From the NCBI RefSeq assembly GCF_040436345.1, contig NC_133219.1, forward strand, positions 18,870,958-18,934,957: DNA of 64,000 bases, written 5' to 3'. This document shows positions 26,233 to 36,209 of the stretch, in pieces; position 1 is the stretch's first letter, and every line of letters begins with the position of its first letter. The position numbers and the translations under genes are program-made. A model generated the notes under the pieces. The model was not told the origin of the DNA. It did no database searches and saw only the letters and a program-made list of their open reading frames with translations. This DNA comes from Pagrus major (Eukaryota > Chordata > Actinopteri > Spariformes > Sparidae).

Positions 26233-26637
26233 CCGTATGTACCCCCACACACACTCCCGGCTCACCTCCGTGGCTTGCTGCCTCCTCAGGGCCACCTGCG
26301 CCGCCATCACCCGCTGTCTCTCCACCACCAGCAGGCAGTTGGCGCACTGGCAGTCCCTCCAGCGGCAGAAGCGCTTGTGTCCCTTCAGGCAGGACACCAC
26401 GCCGTGGTTGCGGCAGCGGGCGCACTTCGGTGTCCGGCTCAGCTTCCTCTGGTCGCCCGAACACAGGCCGCTGGGGCCCGGCTTGTCGTCGGCCTTGCCG
26501 CCGTCTCCGTCGTCCTCGGAGGCGGCGGGGCCGAGCGGCTCCGAGCCGGGGCGGCTGGAGGAGTCCGGCAGGTCGTCGCTCTCCGTCTCCAGGCCCTCCA
26601 CGTCGATTTCAAACTCGCAACCGGCGTTGTCTGACAT
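22660..26637 (-). CDS. dmrt2: Dmrt2 (dmrt2a-like) DM-domain transcription factor, complete three-exon gene
   Basis: Spliced CDS: join of 26637-26266, 24312-24210 and 23762-22660 (minus strand), 372+103+1103 = 1578 nt, 525 aa plus TAG. All junctions are GT-AG and phases agree (phase 0 after residue 124; phase 1 within Gly159). The DM zinc module is at about residues 68-115. After it comes a DMRT2-specific block (exon 2 and the start of exon 3) with the signatures [31 protein letters not shown] and [17 protein letters not shown], which I recognise from the DMRT2 family. There is no DMA domain, as expected for DMRT2. Known family role (not visible here): nuclear DNA-binding regulator of somite/myogenic patterning and, in zebrafish dmrt2a, left-right symmetry. 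The ATG at 26637 has G at -3 and opens an acidic N-terminus. The dmrt2a rather than dmrt2b assignment rests on linkage to dmrt3 and dmrt1. Confidence 0.96.
24210..24312 (-). CDS. dmrt2: dmrt2 coding exon 2
   Basis: Short 103-nt exon for residues 125-158 plus the first base of Gly159. It starts after a cag acceptor with DKKGISGKQ and ends CTTGAAG|GTAACC. The peptide ([20 protein letters not shown] and flanks) is the strongly conserved DMRT2-specific extension just after the DM domain. It lacks its own start codon, so a simple ORF scan shows only a chimeric intron/exon frame here. Confidence 0.95.
24751..24807 (+). repeat. (CA)n microsatellite in dmrt2 intron 1
   Basis: About 28 perfect CA units inside the intron between the DM exon and exon 2. 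Confidence 0.96.
26202..26231 (+). repeat. (CA)n tract close to the dmrt2 exon 1 donor
   Basis: About 15 CA units lying about 35 bp inside intron 1 from the GT donor at 26265; (GT)n on the gene strand. Confidence 0.93.
26266..26637 (-). CDS. dmrt2: dmrt2 coding exon 1 (DM domain)
   Basis: Encodes residues 1-124. An acidic, Ser/Gly/Pro-rich N-terminus is followed by the DM domain. The intertwined zinc sites are visible as Cys72, Cys75, His78, His87, Cys91, Cys96, Cys98 and Cys101, followed by the recognition helix [20 protein letters not shown]. The exon ends GAG|GTGAGC. The open frame continues into the intron, through a (CA)n tract that would read as VCVCVC; that tail is not coding because exon 2 continues the family sequence. 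The exon is much more GC-rich than its surroundings. Confidence 0.96.
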
Positions 26638-26682
26638 GTCTGCCCGAGTCCTCCGCCGGCTGTCTTTGCACCCAGTTTATGT
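26638..26682 (-). other. dmrt2: dmrt2 5' UTR part of first coding exon
   Basis: A pyrimidine-leaning stretch followed by ctccag sits just upstream of the start exon and gives a plausible acceptor with the first exonic base at 26682. It would pair with the donor at 27250 to splice out a 568-bp 5' UTR intron (26683-27250). Inferred from splice motifs only. Confidence 0.5.
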
Positions 26683-27250
26683 CTGGAGACAAATGTGATT
26701 TTAGGTAACTTGACTAAACAAATAAGTGTGCATTAGGCTTTATACCTAAGAGATAAAGTAAAAATGTTGACACAGAGTAACAATAAATTTAAAAAAAAAA
26801 AAAAAAGATTTGATAAAGGCCAACTACTTATTTATTTGAATGCAAAAATATATAAGTAATAGAAAGAGAAAATATAGGCTTGAAAGTGCACATGAGAAAA
26901 TAATGTAGCCTATATTACAGTCTATATAGATATCCATGGACCTATAGCCTATCAATGAGTCCTGCAACTTATTAAAGATTATATTGAAGATATTTAGCTT
27001 AAAAATATTAGGGGGAAAATGGTAAGCAAATATTTAAAAAATAAAATATATCTATTATTAAAAACATTTAAATAATCATCTCACGGGACGATTATTATGA
27101 TAATCCACTGATTTAATAGTCATCGCTCCTCTCTGTGCCTCGCCTTTAATGATTCGGTTATTTCATGCAGGAAAACATCACAGATTTAAGGTAATTAAAT
27201 ATCTTCCCCCTGAAAATGAACACAAACAAGAAGAACAGAGTCCGGCTTAC

Positions 27251-27480
27251 CTCCTGAAGTGGATTCAGCGGTCTGTCCGAGGGTTTTTTGTCCCAGCAGT
27301 GGTGGTTGAAGCGGAGGCCAGCACGTCGTCAGGACCGTGATGAAGTGCCACACAGACAAACACGCGCTCCAGACTCCAGGATGGCTCTCTAATTAGCTGT
27401 TAATTGAGTGGATGGATGAGTGTCGCACCCCGGACAGATCCAAGTTTCCTCTGAGGTGAACTCGACACAGCGCCGCTCCT
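27251..27480 (-). other. dmrt2: Predicted 5' non-coding exon of dmrt2
   Basis: On the minus strand this block ends CAGGAG|GTAAGCC at 27251/27250, a near-consensus donor. It is GC-richer than its flanks and lies directly below a promoter-like segment. No family-like protein is encoded, so it would be 5' UTR. The upper limit is approximate because the transcription start cannot be placed by eye. It contains a TAATTAG homeodomain-type motif near 27391-27397. Confidence 0.45.
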
Positions 27481-27560
27481 ATGAACCGCTCCAGTCTGCG
27501 CTCTCTGCACGCTGATTGGCTGCGTCCAAGAGCGGACCGACCAATAGGATCAGGAGCAGT
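27481..27560 (-). promoter_or_regulatory. dmrt2: Probable dmrt2 promoter with CCAAT boxes
   Basis: Two CCAAT pentamers in opposite orientations lie about 23 bp apart: ATTGG at 27514-27518 (CCAAT on the gene strand) and CCAAT at 27541-27545. They sit in a locally GC-rich segment just upstream of the predicted 5' exon. No clear TATA box was seen at the expected distance. The call is inferred from motif content and position. Confidence 0.45.
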
Positions 27561-27913
27561 TATTCGGGAGGGGGAGATATTTTTTTTTATTATTATCTAA
27601 AATCTAAGATGGCTTGATTAACCTGAGGTTCACTGGTTTCTTTGTCTTTATATTGGAGGAGAATGATAAAATCGGTGTCTTCATATTTTAAGTTTTCCAC
27701 TGAAGAGTAAACTTTTTCCCAAATTAATACTTTTTTGACTAAATGTGATATTTTATCTTTATTCTGATTTGCTACTGAACAACCAGTCTACAAACTAGCC
27801 TTATAATTAGCTTATTGATCAGCAACGAGGGAAGTCTGTACGGCAAAGACACCTTAATTAAAGGTGATAAACCTGCCTGGAAATCAATAGGTTTTCAGCC
27901 TATATTGTCACAG

Positions 27914-28263
27914 TTAAAGGTGCATTATGTAGTTTTGGAGGACAGAAAGGTAGTATTTACCTACAATAATAATAATAAAAAAAGGTATTAACACAAACTC
28001 AGAAATATTTATTTGATGAATATATTTCCACAACTGAATTAACAAGCTGTCCTCAGAAGGAAAATAGAGTTTAAAACTAAAAAGGTGGCTTCTTAAAAGT
28101 GTCCTGCAAATATAAACAAAGTACAACAATAGGAAAGTGTGCTCTGAGGACAGGTTGTTTTTTTTTCCGTTTGTTTATTGTTTATTCAGTCATCAAAATC
28201 ACTGAAGACATTTTCTATTCTGATTAAAAATCTTCCCCGAATCTACAAAGTGCACCTGTAAAA
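27914..28263 (+). mobile_element. TTAA-type MITE, copy A
   Basis: Starts TTAAAGGTGCATTATGTAG and ends with ACAAAGTGCACCTGTAAA, an inverted end. Its interior shares words with copies at 34476, 58939 and 41568: AACACAAACTCAGAAATATT, ATTCAGTCATCAAAAT. The right terminal TTAA is mutated (TGTAA). No transposase frame is present. The TTAA boundary suggests piggyBac-like mobilisation, but that is inference. Confidence 0.7.
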
Positions 28264-30057
28264 GAAATGTTACCATAAAATGGCTGATAATACAAGCTAC
28301 TGTATGCAAAAAGCTAACTTAGCCTATTTATGGTGTATGCTAAAGGCATATAAAACCACTGAAATGCAGGTAATTCAGGCCACAACTAATCTTTAAATTG
28401 AAGAAATACATACACAAAGTGCTCTTTTTAGCACAACATATTTATTTTTAATTCATGAGTCACCCTGAAATTAATTAAAAATGTGTTAATAGCAGATTTA
28501 AAAACTGCGATAGTGCAAATCCCTTGGAAAATAGTCTATTATTAAGGTATTTGCAGGAAAAGGATTAATGGAAGCTACTAGATCTGTGGGCCACACTGTA
28601 AGTCCCTACTAAAGTATTAAAGGTACATATCCTGCATAAAGTGCTGGATCTCTGTCAGGAGGTGTATTTACACAGATCACAGTTTAAAGTGACCTGCCAC
28701 AGAGCTGGTAAACAGGTGATAAATGTGTCCTGCAGGTTGTTACAGTCTGTCCTCCTCACTGAGGATGATTACAATGTTTTCACAACAATCACACCTGGAG
28801 AAAAAAAAAAGACCATGTCAGCAGCATGCAGAGTCCCACACACAACAACACCAAAGTAAAACTCAGAAAAATAAAGCCTTTATAGGCCTTTAACCTTTTA
28901 CTTAATCTCGTTTTAACACTAAACCCAAATCTTTCCCTTGAACCTTATTTAAAACCATAATAATAATTTTAAGAAGCCATAGCCCTTTAATAACAATAGA
29001 CTATTAATCATATTTTAACATTTAGAAACCCAATAAATGATGTCAGACTGTAAGGATATTTTGATCTTTCTCAGAATAAAAGCACAAGAACAAATAAAAG
29101 TCAGTCTTCGATAATATGATTGAGTTTTTATACAAGGAATGTATTTGTTTCTGTTCCGGTTATTGTACACTAAGTTTTCTCCACAGGGTGTGACCGATGG
29201 CTCCTGAATTTAAAAGAAGAATGTCGACATCTTTCTATGTTTGGCTCTTTGTTTGCAGTTTGCTGACTGAAAGCTTAACTGAAAAAAAAAAAGAAAAAAA
29301 AGAAAAGAAAAATAGACATGGTATCATTTACTCAGTGCCAACGGACTTCCATGGGAACTGACAACAGGACAATGCAGACATCCACATACTGTAGCGTGAA
29401 ACAGCCTGTTGACTTTAACCTTTTGTCCGTTTTATCTGCTAGAGAGGTGAAATTAATGAACAAAGCGAAGGTAAAAGAGGGTATATTGTTTATCCCCTTC
29501 AAAATAAGGGCAGTGTAGAAAGAGTCTATGAGCATTAAATTAACATTTAAAGCTGTGGGATATTTTAGTGCTGGAGGTCTCAGCAGAATAATGTCTCGCT
29601 TTTATTTTCTAAATCTCATCCTGCTTTATTTCTCTTATTTTTTGCCTTTCAAAGAAAACTAAAAGTCACTCTCACATTCTTACATTATTCCTTTTAAGGG
29701 TCCTGGTCTATGTGGTATCCTGATTGTTTATCATTACTGTAAACTTTCTTGTAAACTGGATCTTTAAGGTGTCCCCTAATAGCCTATAGCTAGTAATGTT
29801 AGGCCACAGCCAGTAGGCCTATTTTACATCAGGATTTTTATTTTGAAATAAATAAATATAGGTTAATCTTCAAAATAATAATAATAATAATAATAACAAT
29901 AATGATAGGGTCATGAATAAATCATGTTTTTGGATGACAGTGTTTTCTTTCTTTGATATCTTACTATATTATTTTATTCGATTGCAACATTGATATAAAA
30001 TCAGCCTACCTCTCCCTCCTTGTCTCCTTCTGTCCTTTGTTTCTCTATAGTGCCTCT
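28264..30057. other. dmrt2/dmrt3 intergenic, no gene seen
   Basis: AT-rich, with an A-rich purine run at 29281-29313 and a short (ATA)n at 29874-29896. No coding signal. Confidence 0.5.
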
Positions 30058-30320
30058 TAACGCTTCCTCCATGTGTTGGAGGTGAAGACGTCAGGCCTGC
30101 AGGTGCAGCTTTATTTGCCACTTCATCTTAATTTATTAGGGAGGTTACAGCCGGCCACCCCGGGCTGCCGCTTCCACACCAGGAATGCTTTGATGTGGAG
30201 AGCAGGCTGGACGCTGGGACAGGAGGATCCGCGCAGAGCTGGACCCTCCAGGTGAAAAGTGTTGTCTGTGTCCGCTGCCTCATCGTGACTGAGCGGTGTG
30301 GGGCGGGGGGCCTCAGAGGG
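30058..30320. promoter_or_regulatory. GC-richer complex block upstream of dmrt2
   Basis: Non-repetitive segment of balanced-to-high GC in an AT-rich region, with an AATTTATTAG homeodomain-like site, several CAGGTG/CCAGG E-box-like words and GGGGCGGGG at about 30300-30308. It directly abuts the minisatellite. It looks like a candidate conserved element; a short plus-strand open frame across it has no recognisable family. Confidence 0.25.
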
Positions 30321-30329
30321 CCTTGAGTG

Positions 30330-31260
30330 GGTTTCCAGGGGTCTTTTAGGATCTTCCAGGAGTATGTCAGAGGGGCTTTGGGAATCTAGAGGAGGCTCAA
30401 TGGGACTTTAAGGTGGTTGTGAGTATTTAAGGTGGTTCCAGAGGTCCTGGAGAAGGCTTAACATTTCCTTAAAGGGAATCGTGTATTCCTACGAATGTCT
30501 AGAGACCCTTGAAGAATGCATGAGGGCTTCTTGTTGATCCCTAAATGGATTCCAGACATTACTGAACAGGTTTCTGTGGTTTACCAGGGGCCTGGAAATC
30601 CTTAAAGTGTACCAAGGTTCCAAGGATCCTTGAAGGGGTTCCAGGCATTATTGAAGTGAGAGTTTCAGTGGTCTTTGCTGGGTTCTTGGCATATTTAAGA
30701 AGTCTTTAAGGGTTCTTTTAGGGATCCCATGAATCCTTGACGAGTCTGAAGATCCTTGGGGTGTTTCCAAGGATCCTTGAAGAGGTTCCAGGCATTATTG
30801 AAGGAGTTTTAGTGGTCTTTTAGAAGTTTTCAGGGTCCTTGAATAGGACCCGGAAATCTTCAATGGGTTTCCATGGACCCTTGACTGGATTCCAGGTATT
30901 ACTGAACAAGTTTCGAGTTGGTTTTGTAGGGGGTCTGGAAATCCTTGGGGATATTTCAGGAATCCTTAAGTCTGGAGATCTTTGGGAGTTTTTAGGTTCC
31001 CTTGGGAGGTTTTCAAGAACCCTTTGAATTCCCGGCATTTTAAAGGAGTTGTTGGGGTCTTTGAGGAGTTTTTAAAGGGTTCCATGCGTTACTGAAAGAA
31101 TTTCAGGGGAACCTGGAAAGGTTTTTTTTAGGATCCTTGAATGGATTCAGCTCTTAGTAAAGGAGATTCAAGAGCCATTGCAGCAGTCTTTGAATCCTTG
31201 AATGGATTTGAGGTGTATTTTCAGGGTTTTATTTGCGGGGATCATTTAAGTGGTTCCTTC
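30330..31260. repeat. Degenerate minisatellite, about 0.9 kb
   Basis: Irregular tandem array built from recurring cores. One core is TTCCAGGCATTATTGAA-like, starting at 30550, 30639, 30786, 30890, 31029 and 31080 with spacing of about 50-150 bp. The other is AAGGATCCTTGAAGG-like, near 30622, 30768, 31130 and 31193. Linkers resemble TTTCAGTGGTCTTT and CTGGAAATCCTT. Units are strongly diverged and no coding frame persists. It lies in the dmrt2/dmrt3 interval, about 3 kb upstream of the predicted dmrt2 promoter. Confidence 0.75.
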
Positions 31261-32467
31261 AACAGGTTTTTTGTACCTAACATGGCTTTTTAAATAAACT
31301 TTGTGCAGTTTGTTTTGCAGGCACAGCATCGCCCTTCCATTTGTATTTTTAAAACAATGGTATATCTGTTTAAAATGTACTATTACTAGCTCTTTGTCTT
31401 AATGTTTATTTAGGGTGTTGCCTATGGAAATTATTCCTTTAACTGATGATATGGTTTTACTGGTTGAATCCGTGAGAAGACACAGACACATAATGACACT
31501 TTCTCACACGCTGTCCAGTTTACTTTTGGGGTTGATTGAAACAACAGCATCTTGTTGGAAGTGTCCCGCTGTGCAGGCCGTAAAGTGTAACAGGAGCTGT
31601 GTATAGACAGAAGAGCAGAGTGGGATCACTGGGGATCCTGTTATGTTAATTAGCCTCTGATGGACCGGTAACACATGCAGCTGAAGACAAAACCAGGCGG
31701 GATGACATTTGTCTCTGTCTGAAGGGGTCTGACACCTCGACCTCTCAGGGCTAATGTGCAACAAACAGGAGGACGTGTCCCCCGAGCTGTGGAGGAAGCA
31801 TTGAGTGAAAGTACTAATACCACATAGTACTAATACTAAAAATCCTACATGGAAAATGTACTTAAAAGTAAGTACTTGATACAGAAAAATGTCCCCTATG
31901 ACTGTTATGTATAAAAAGCTTTTACAGTTGTAACTGCTTGAGGTTGGTCTCATTTAAACAGTTTTGTAAAGGACTGCAAATGATTGCGTTCATTGTGGAT
32001 TAATGTGTTTATGAGATTATAAAAACATTAATCCACATTCAGTCATTCAAATAATCAAATAATAATTTATGTCAACATAAAATGTTTTACAAGTCCACAA
32101 TGTGTGTTTTGTTCAACCGATAGTCTGAACCGCAAAATCATTAAATAATAAAATTAAGTTATTTAACATATATTATTATTTAATTTAATTTAATTTAAAA
32201 AGCAGCTACTTGTAACATTTGTGAAGCTGGAATCATTTATTTTTCAATGTTTTATCAATTTTCTGTTAATTAATTAATCAACTAATAGTTTCAGCTGTAC
32301 TTGTTTATATTTTTTAGGTGACTGTAGTTAATTTTTAACAAAACATCTTATTTTTTAAGCTTTTATATGTTTTGTATGCAAAAATGTTAATCTGTAAATT
32401 AACTAGTAGACAAAACCATGGTTTCACTGGACAGGAAGTGTATGAAACATCACGACATCTGAAAAGT

Positions 32468-32638
32468 AACTAGTAACTAAAGCTGTCAGACAAATATAAT
32501 GGGGTAAAAAGTGCAATATTTCTCTCTGAGATGTAGTGGAGAAGAGGTGTAAAGTATAACATGAAAAAAAAGGCTCAAGTGAAGTGCAAGTACCTCAAAT
32601 TTGTACTGTGCCTGAGTAAAGTTTCTTTCCACCACTGG
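32468..32638 (-). repeat. hAT-like dispersed repeat fragment, reverse orientation
   Basis: Ends with the inverse terminal word CTTTCCACCACTGG at 32625-32638, preceded by GTACTTTACTTGAG-type words in reverse (CAAGTACCTCAAATTTGTAC). Related reverse-strand sequence also occurs at 31805-31900. Confidence 0.5.
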
Positions 32639-32953
32639 TTGTGGACAATTTACATTTATTCTGGACTCCAGCTCAAGCTGCGCCACCATTTCATACCTAT
32701 GGTTTGTTATTATATCTATTGGTTTAGTCAGTCATGCATTCATTAACTGTGATTTTGTGGCAAATAACAACATGACATTGTGAGGACATTTTGACAGGAC
32801 ATTTTATTTGAGGGCAAGGGGGGGAAAATAAATCCTATATTTGAAGGGACCTATTACTTCAAACTTCATCCTGTAAACACCCACATATTCTCATTTCATT
32901 TACATCATTATGATGTTACTTAGACCCATAACAAGTTCATCTTATAAAAGAAA

Positions 32954-33128
<175 letters not shown>

Positions 33129-33699
33129 TTAGATAATATCAACAATCTTCCCTGATATAAACCTCTGCGTCGTTTCTTGAAGCTTCACCAGCTGCAAACA
33201 CACAAATGTTGTAATAAAACAATGATGTGAAATAAATGATGCCATGTTACTGTTTACCCATTTTGCCCACTGGGTGGCAGACTAGTGCAGGTAAGTCTCA
33301 GGACAGTGAAGAAAACAGCATTTACACAGAACAGAAACATTTAGAAAGTGTATGTAGAAAGTGAATTAGTAACACAGTTTAATGGTTCACAACACTTGAA
33401 TAAAAGATACTAAAGATAGATACTAAAAAAAATTCACCACTTAAAAAAAATATAACATTAGTCATGAAAATATCCTTTTTTTTGTTTTTCTTTGGTTATT
33501 TTTCCACTTCTAAGGACTTAATATGGTTCTGCTTATAACTGAAAATATTATAGTATGGTTAAATATTTTATTACGGAAGATTCATTTCATTCATGTCATT
33601 TAATTGTTCATCTTTAGTTCATCTTCTGGCCTGTGACATAACCATGATGTAGCTAGATTTCACCACTAGATGGCAGCAGTTGACAGGTTTAAACTACAA

Positions 33700-33825
33700 C
33701 AACTGAGAGGCAAATATTGTACTATTATATATTATATACTGTGCTTTTGACTGCACTACATTTAGTTGATAACTTAAGTTACTTTGCAGATTCAGATTAA
33801 TAATGCAAAACCTATTCAACAAATA
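33700..33825 (+). repeat. hAT-like dispersed repeat fragment
   Basis: GAGAGGCAAATATTGTACTA, then CTGCACTACATTTAGTTGAT and AAGTTACTTTGCAGATTCAG, match the middle section of the same teleost repeat. A similar fragment is at 8015-8110. Confidence 0.4.
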
Positions 33826-34136
33826 AATTATGATGTAATATTTTAGATGAATCTAAGAGTTTATAGACTGATGAGGAAATTTACAAGCTACCCGGCAAGT
33901 CATTCAAAATAAATTAATAAATGAAATAAAATGAGTTCAACATTTACCAGCTATAATATCAAAGATGATGATGTAAACATTAATGCATCAATAATTATAT
34001 TATTATATAAATTATTCAGAAATGGCCCATTTTGAATTATGAGAATTCTTAATTGTGGCTGTAAGTATTTTAAAGCTATTACTTTTTCAATTTTAAATGC
34101 AGGAATGTAACCGAAACAAACTATTTCTGATATCTG

Positions 34137-34153
34137 ACACACACACACACACT

Positions 34154-34186
<33 letters not shown>

Positions 34187-34190
34187 AGAA
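34137..34190 (+). repeat. Compound (CA)n-(GA)n microsatellite
   Basis: Short CA run followed by GAGA repeats interrupted by AAGACA. Confidence 0.9.
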
Positions 34191-34475
34191 TGATTGACTG
34201 AAGCATGTCTCATACTGTTGTGATGTAATGCCATAAATCATCATCCAGGAGGTGGAGGTGAAGTGAGGTTACAAACTCTAGCTTTGTATATTTTCATGAT
34301 TAAGTTCTGATCGTATAAATGTGTGTTTTTCGATGAAAACCTAAATAGCCACAAAATCTATACATTTTCTTTGCCTGCTTTTGTTGTACTAATCTAGAGA
34401 ATATCAAGAATCAGTGTTTCAGTGCGCTAACACCTGCACACGTAACTTCTGGACCAACCTATTGTAACTTGTCCA

Positions 34476-34818
34476 TTAAAGGGTCACTGTGTAGTTTTGG
34501 AATAGAAATTCAAACTTTGAAATTTGATATTTACAATATTAATGAGGTAATAATACAAACTCAGAAATATTTATTTTTTCCATGACTGAAAAGAACAAGC
34601 TGTTCTCAGAGGTAAATAAGGTCCCAGAACACTGTTTGAAGCTAGAAAGGTGGCAGGGTCCGCCACATATAAACAAAGTAAAATGTGAAATTGTGTTGTC
34701 CTTTAAGGTTTATTCAGTTTATTCAGTCATGAAAATGGAGATAGTTTGTTTAGGCAAAGAAAAAAGCAGTCAGTAAAGATTTTTCTCTTTCCCCCAAAAC
34801 TACATGGTGCACCTTTAA
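34476..34818 (+). mobile_element. TTAA-type MITE, copy B (best preserved)
   Basis: 343-bp non-autonomous element bounded by TTAA at both ends. The left end TTAAAGG...GTAGTTTTGG and right end CCAAAACTACATGGTGCACC plus TTTAA form terminal inverted repeats of about 24 bp. It has an internal CCTTTAAGG near 34701-34709. A 64-codon open frame inside has no family resemblance. Confidence 0.8.
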
Positions 34819-34819
34819 G

Positions 34820-35085
34820 CCAATGGTGAAATGTAACTAATTACATTGAATTAAATACTGCAGCTATGTACAAATTCGAGGTAATTTTACTTTACTCCAG
34901 TATTTCTAATAATTTTAGAAATCCTATAATTTCGACTCCAGTACATTTGTCTGGATTCCCCTCCAGTGGATCCAAATAGCGCCGCTACAAACACATGATG
35001 ATCTTATAGAAATTGATGTATTGCTGTGGATCAAACTGCTCAACAGTATATAAAGTACTGCACACTGAGTACTTTTAACTTGAAG
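34820..35085 (+). repeat. hAT-like dispersed repeat fragment
   Basis: AATGGTGAAATGTAACTAAT...TTTTACTTTACTCCAGTATT...TCGACTCCAGTACATTTG...GAGTACTTTTAACTTGAAGT. It directly follows TTAA MITE copy B and ends in a (CA)n tract. Confidence 0.45.
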
Positions 35086-35088
35086 TAT

Positions 35089-35089
<1 letters not shown>

Positions 35090-35121
<32 letters not shown>
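35090..35121 (+). repeat. (CA)n microsatellite
   Basis: 16 CA units at the end of a dispersed repeat fragment. Confidence 0.95.
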
Positions 35122-35125
<4 letters not shown>

Positions 35126-35702
35126 TGCTGCCACAGACACAATTTACAATTTAGCATCTACTTATTAATAATCTGTAAATGTGTGTCATTTTAATTTGTT
35201 CTAATAATAGGATCATACTACTGTTGCTGCTGTTTTTCATGAAGCGTATAAGATCAGTTAAATTCATGCACTGTTACAATAAAAGCAATATCGAGGAACC
35301 TGCTGGGTTTAATTTAATTACGTTGAATTTAATGGTAAATACTGGATGATTACTGAACAACAACTAGAGTCACACTGAAGAAACCAATCTGATCCGTTTG
35401 GGAAAGTCAGATTTATTTGGCATACTCTTGACATGCATTGATGATCCTTACATCGAAAGTTTTTTCACAGTACTAAACATGCTCACAGGAAATAGATGAC
35501 AGATTTTTCAAAACAATATGTCAGTCCAGATACATTCATCCATTTTGGTCGTGTACACGTTCACACTGAGCAGAGTCGTGTCCAAAAGAGGTCAATTCAC
35601 TGGTGGGTCAAAATTAAAGTGTCTTTTTAACTTCAGTCACAGACCTCTGAAGAACTTCTTGTTGATCAAAATTAAAGTTTTTTATGGAGGCCAAATAAGG
35701 CC

Positions 35703-35859
35703 TGCACTTTACCAGGAGAGCTATTTATTAATCAGCTTTATTAAATACCATGTTTGGGTCATCCACCCTTCATCATGTAGGCTAATGTCCCAGGGTTGGA
35801 GGACCAAAACATGATACTTAATAACGCTGATAAATAAATAGCTCTCCTGGTAAAGTGCA
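35703..35859. repeat. Long imperfect inverted repeat (foldback) in probable dmrt3 3' UTR
   Basis: Left arm 35703-35768 is the imperfect reverse complement of right arm 35793-35859. The outer 34 nt of each arm (35703-35736 and 35826-35859) differ at one position, the inner part at several, and the loop is about 24 nt. It begins about 350 nt beyond the dmrt3 stop, so the dmrt3 3' UTR or readthrough RNA could fold into a hairpin of about 66 bp. TTTATT hexamers inside it (AATAAA on the gene strand) are possible poly(A) signals. It could be a foldback/MITE insertion or an RNA structure. Confidence 0.75.
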
Positions 35860-36209
35860 CACTCCTCCTGCAGGATACTGAGGTTGAGGTTCAGGGTTTC
35901 AATCCTTCCTCTTGCTTTTGCTGCACTGAGTCAAATCTGGCCGTCATAAAACTTTAATTGTGAACTCTGTAATGACGTCACTGACGTCTTGCGGACACGA
36001 TTTCGCTCAGATGTCTGTGACATCCTGAACGCGTGATGTTAGAGGATTAACATCACCTTTATCAAAGGGCGATTGCTTGACACAGTTCAATTCAAACAAG
36101 ACACCGAACCCCCCTCAAAAAAAAAAAAACTTTACACACACTGGATGTCCATTCACAATAACACATTTTTGGTGTCCCCTGCTGTATTAGTCCATCGTCA
36201 GCTTCTAGT

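Noticed and set aside
26174..26708. Long overlapping frames on both strands around the dmrt2 DM exon
   Set aside because: Only the frame with the eight DM zinc ligands is real; the others are GC shadows or run through the CA tract.
30330..31260. CRISPR-like array
   Set aside because: Repeats are diverged and irregularly spaced in vertebrate DNA; a minisatellite explains them.
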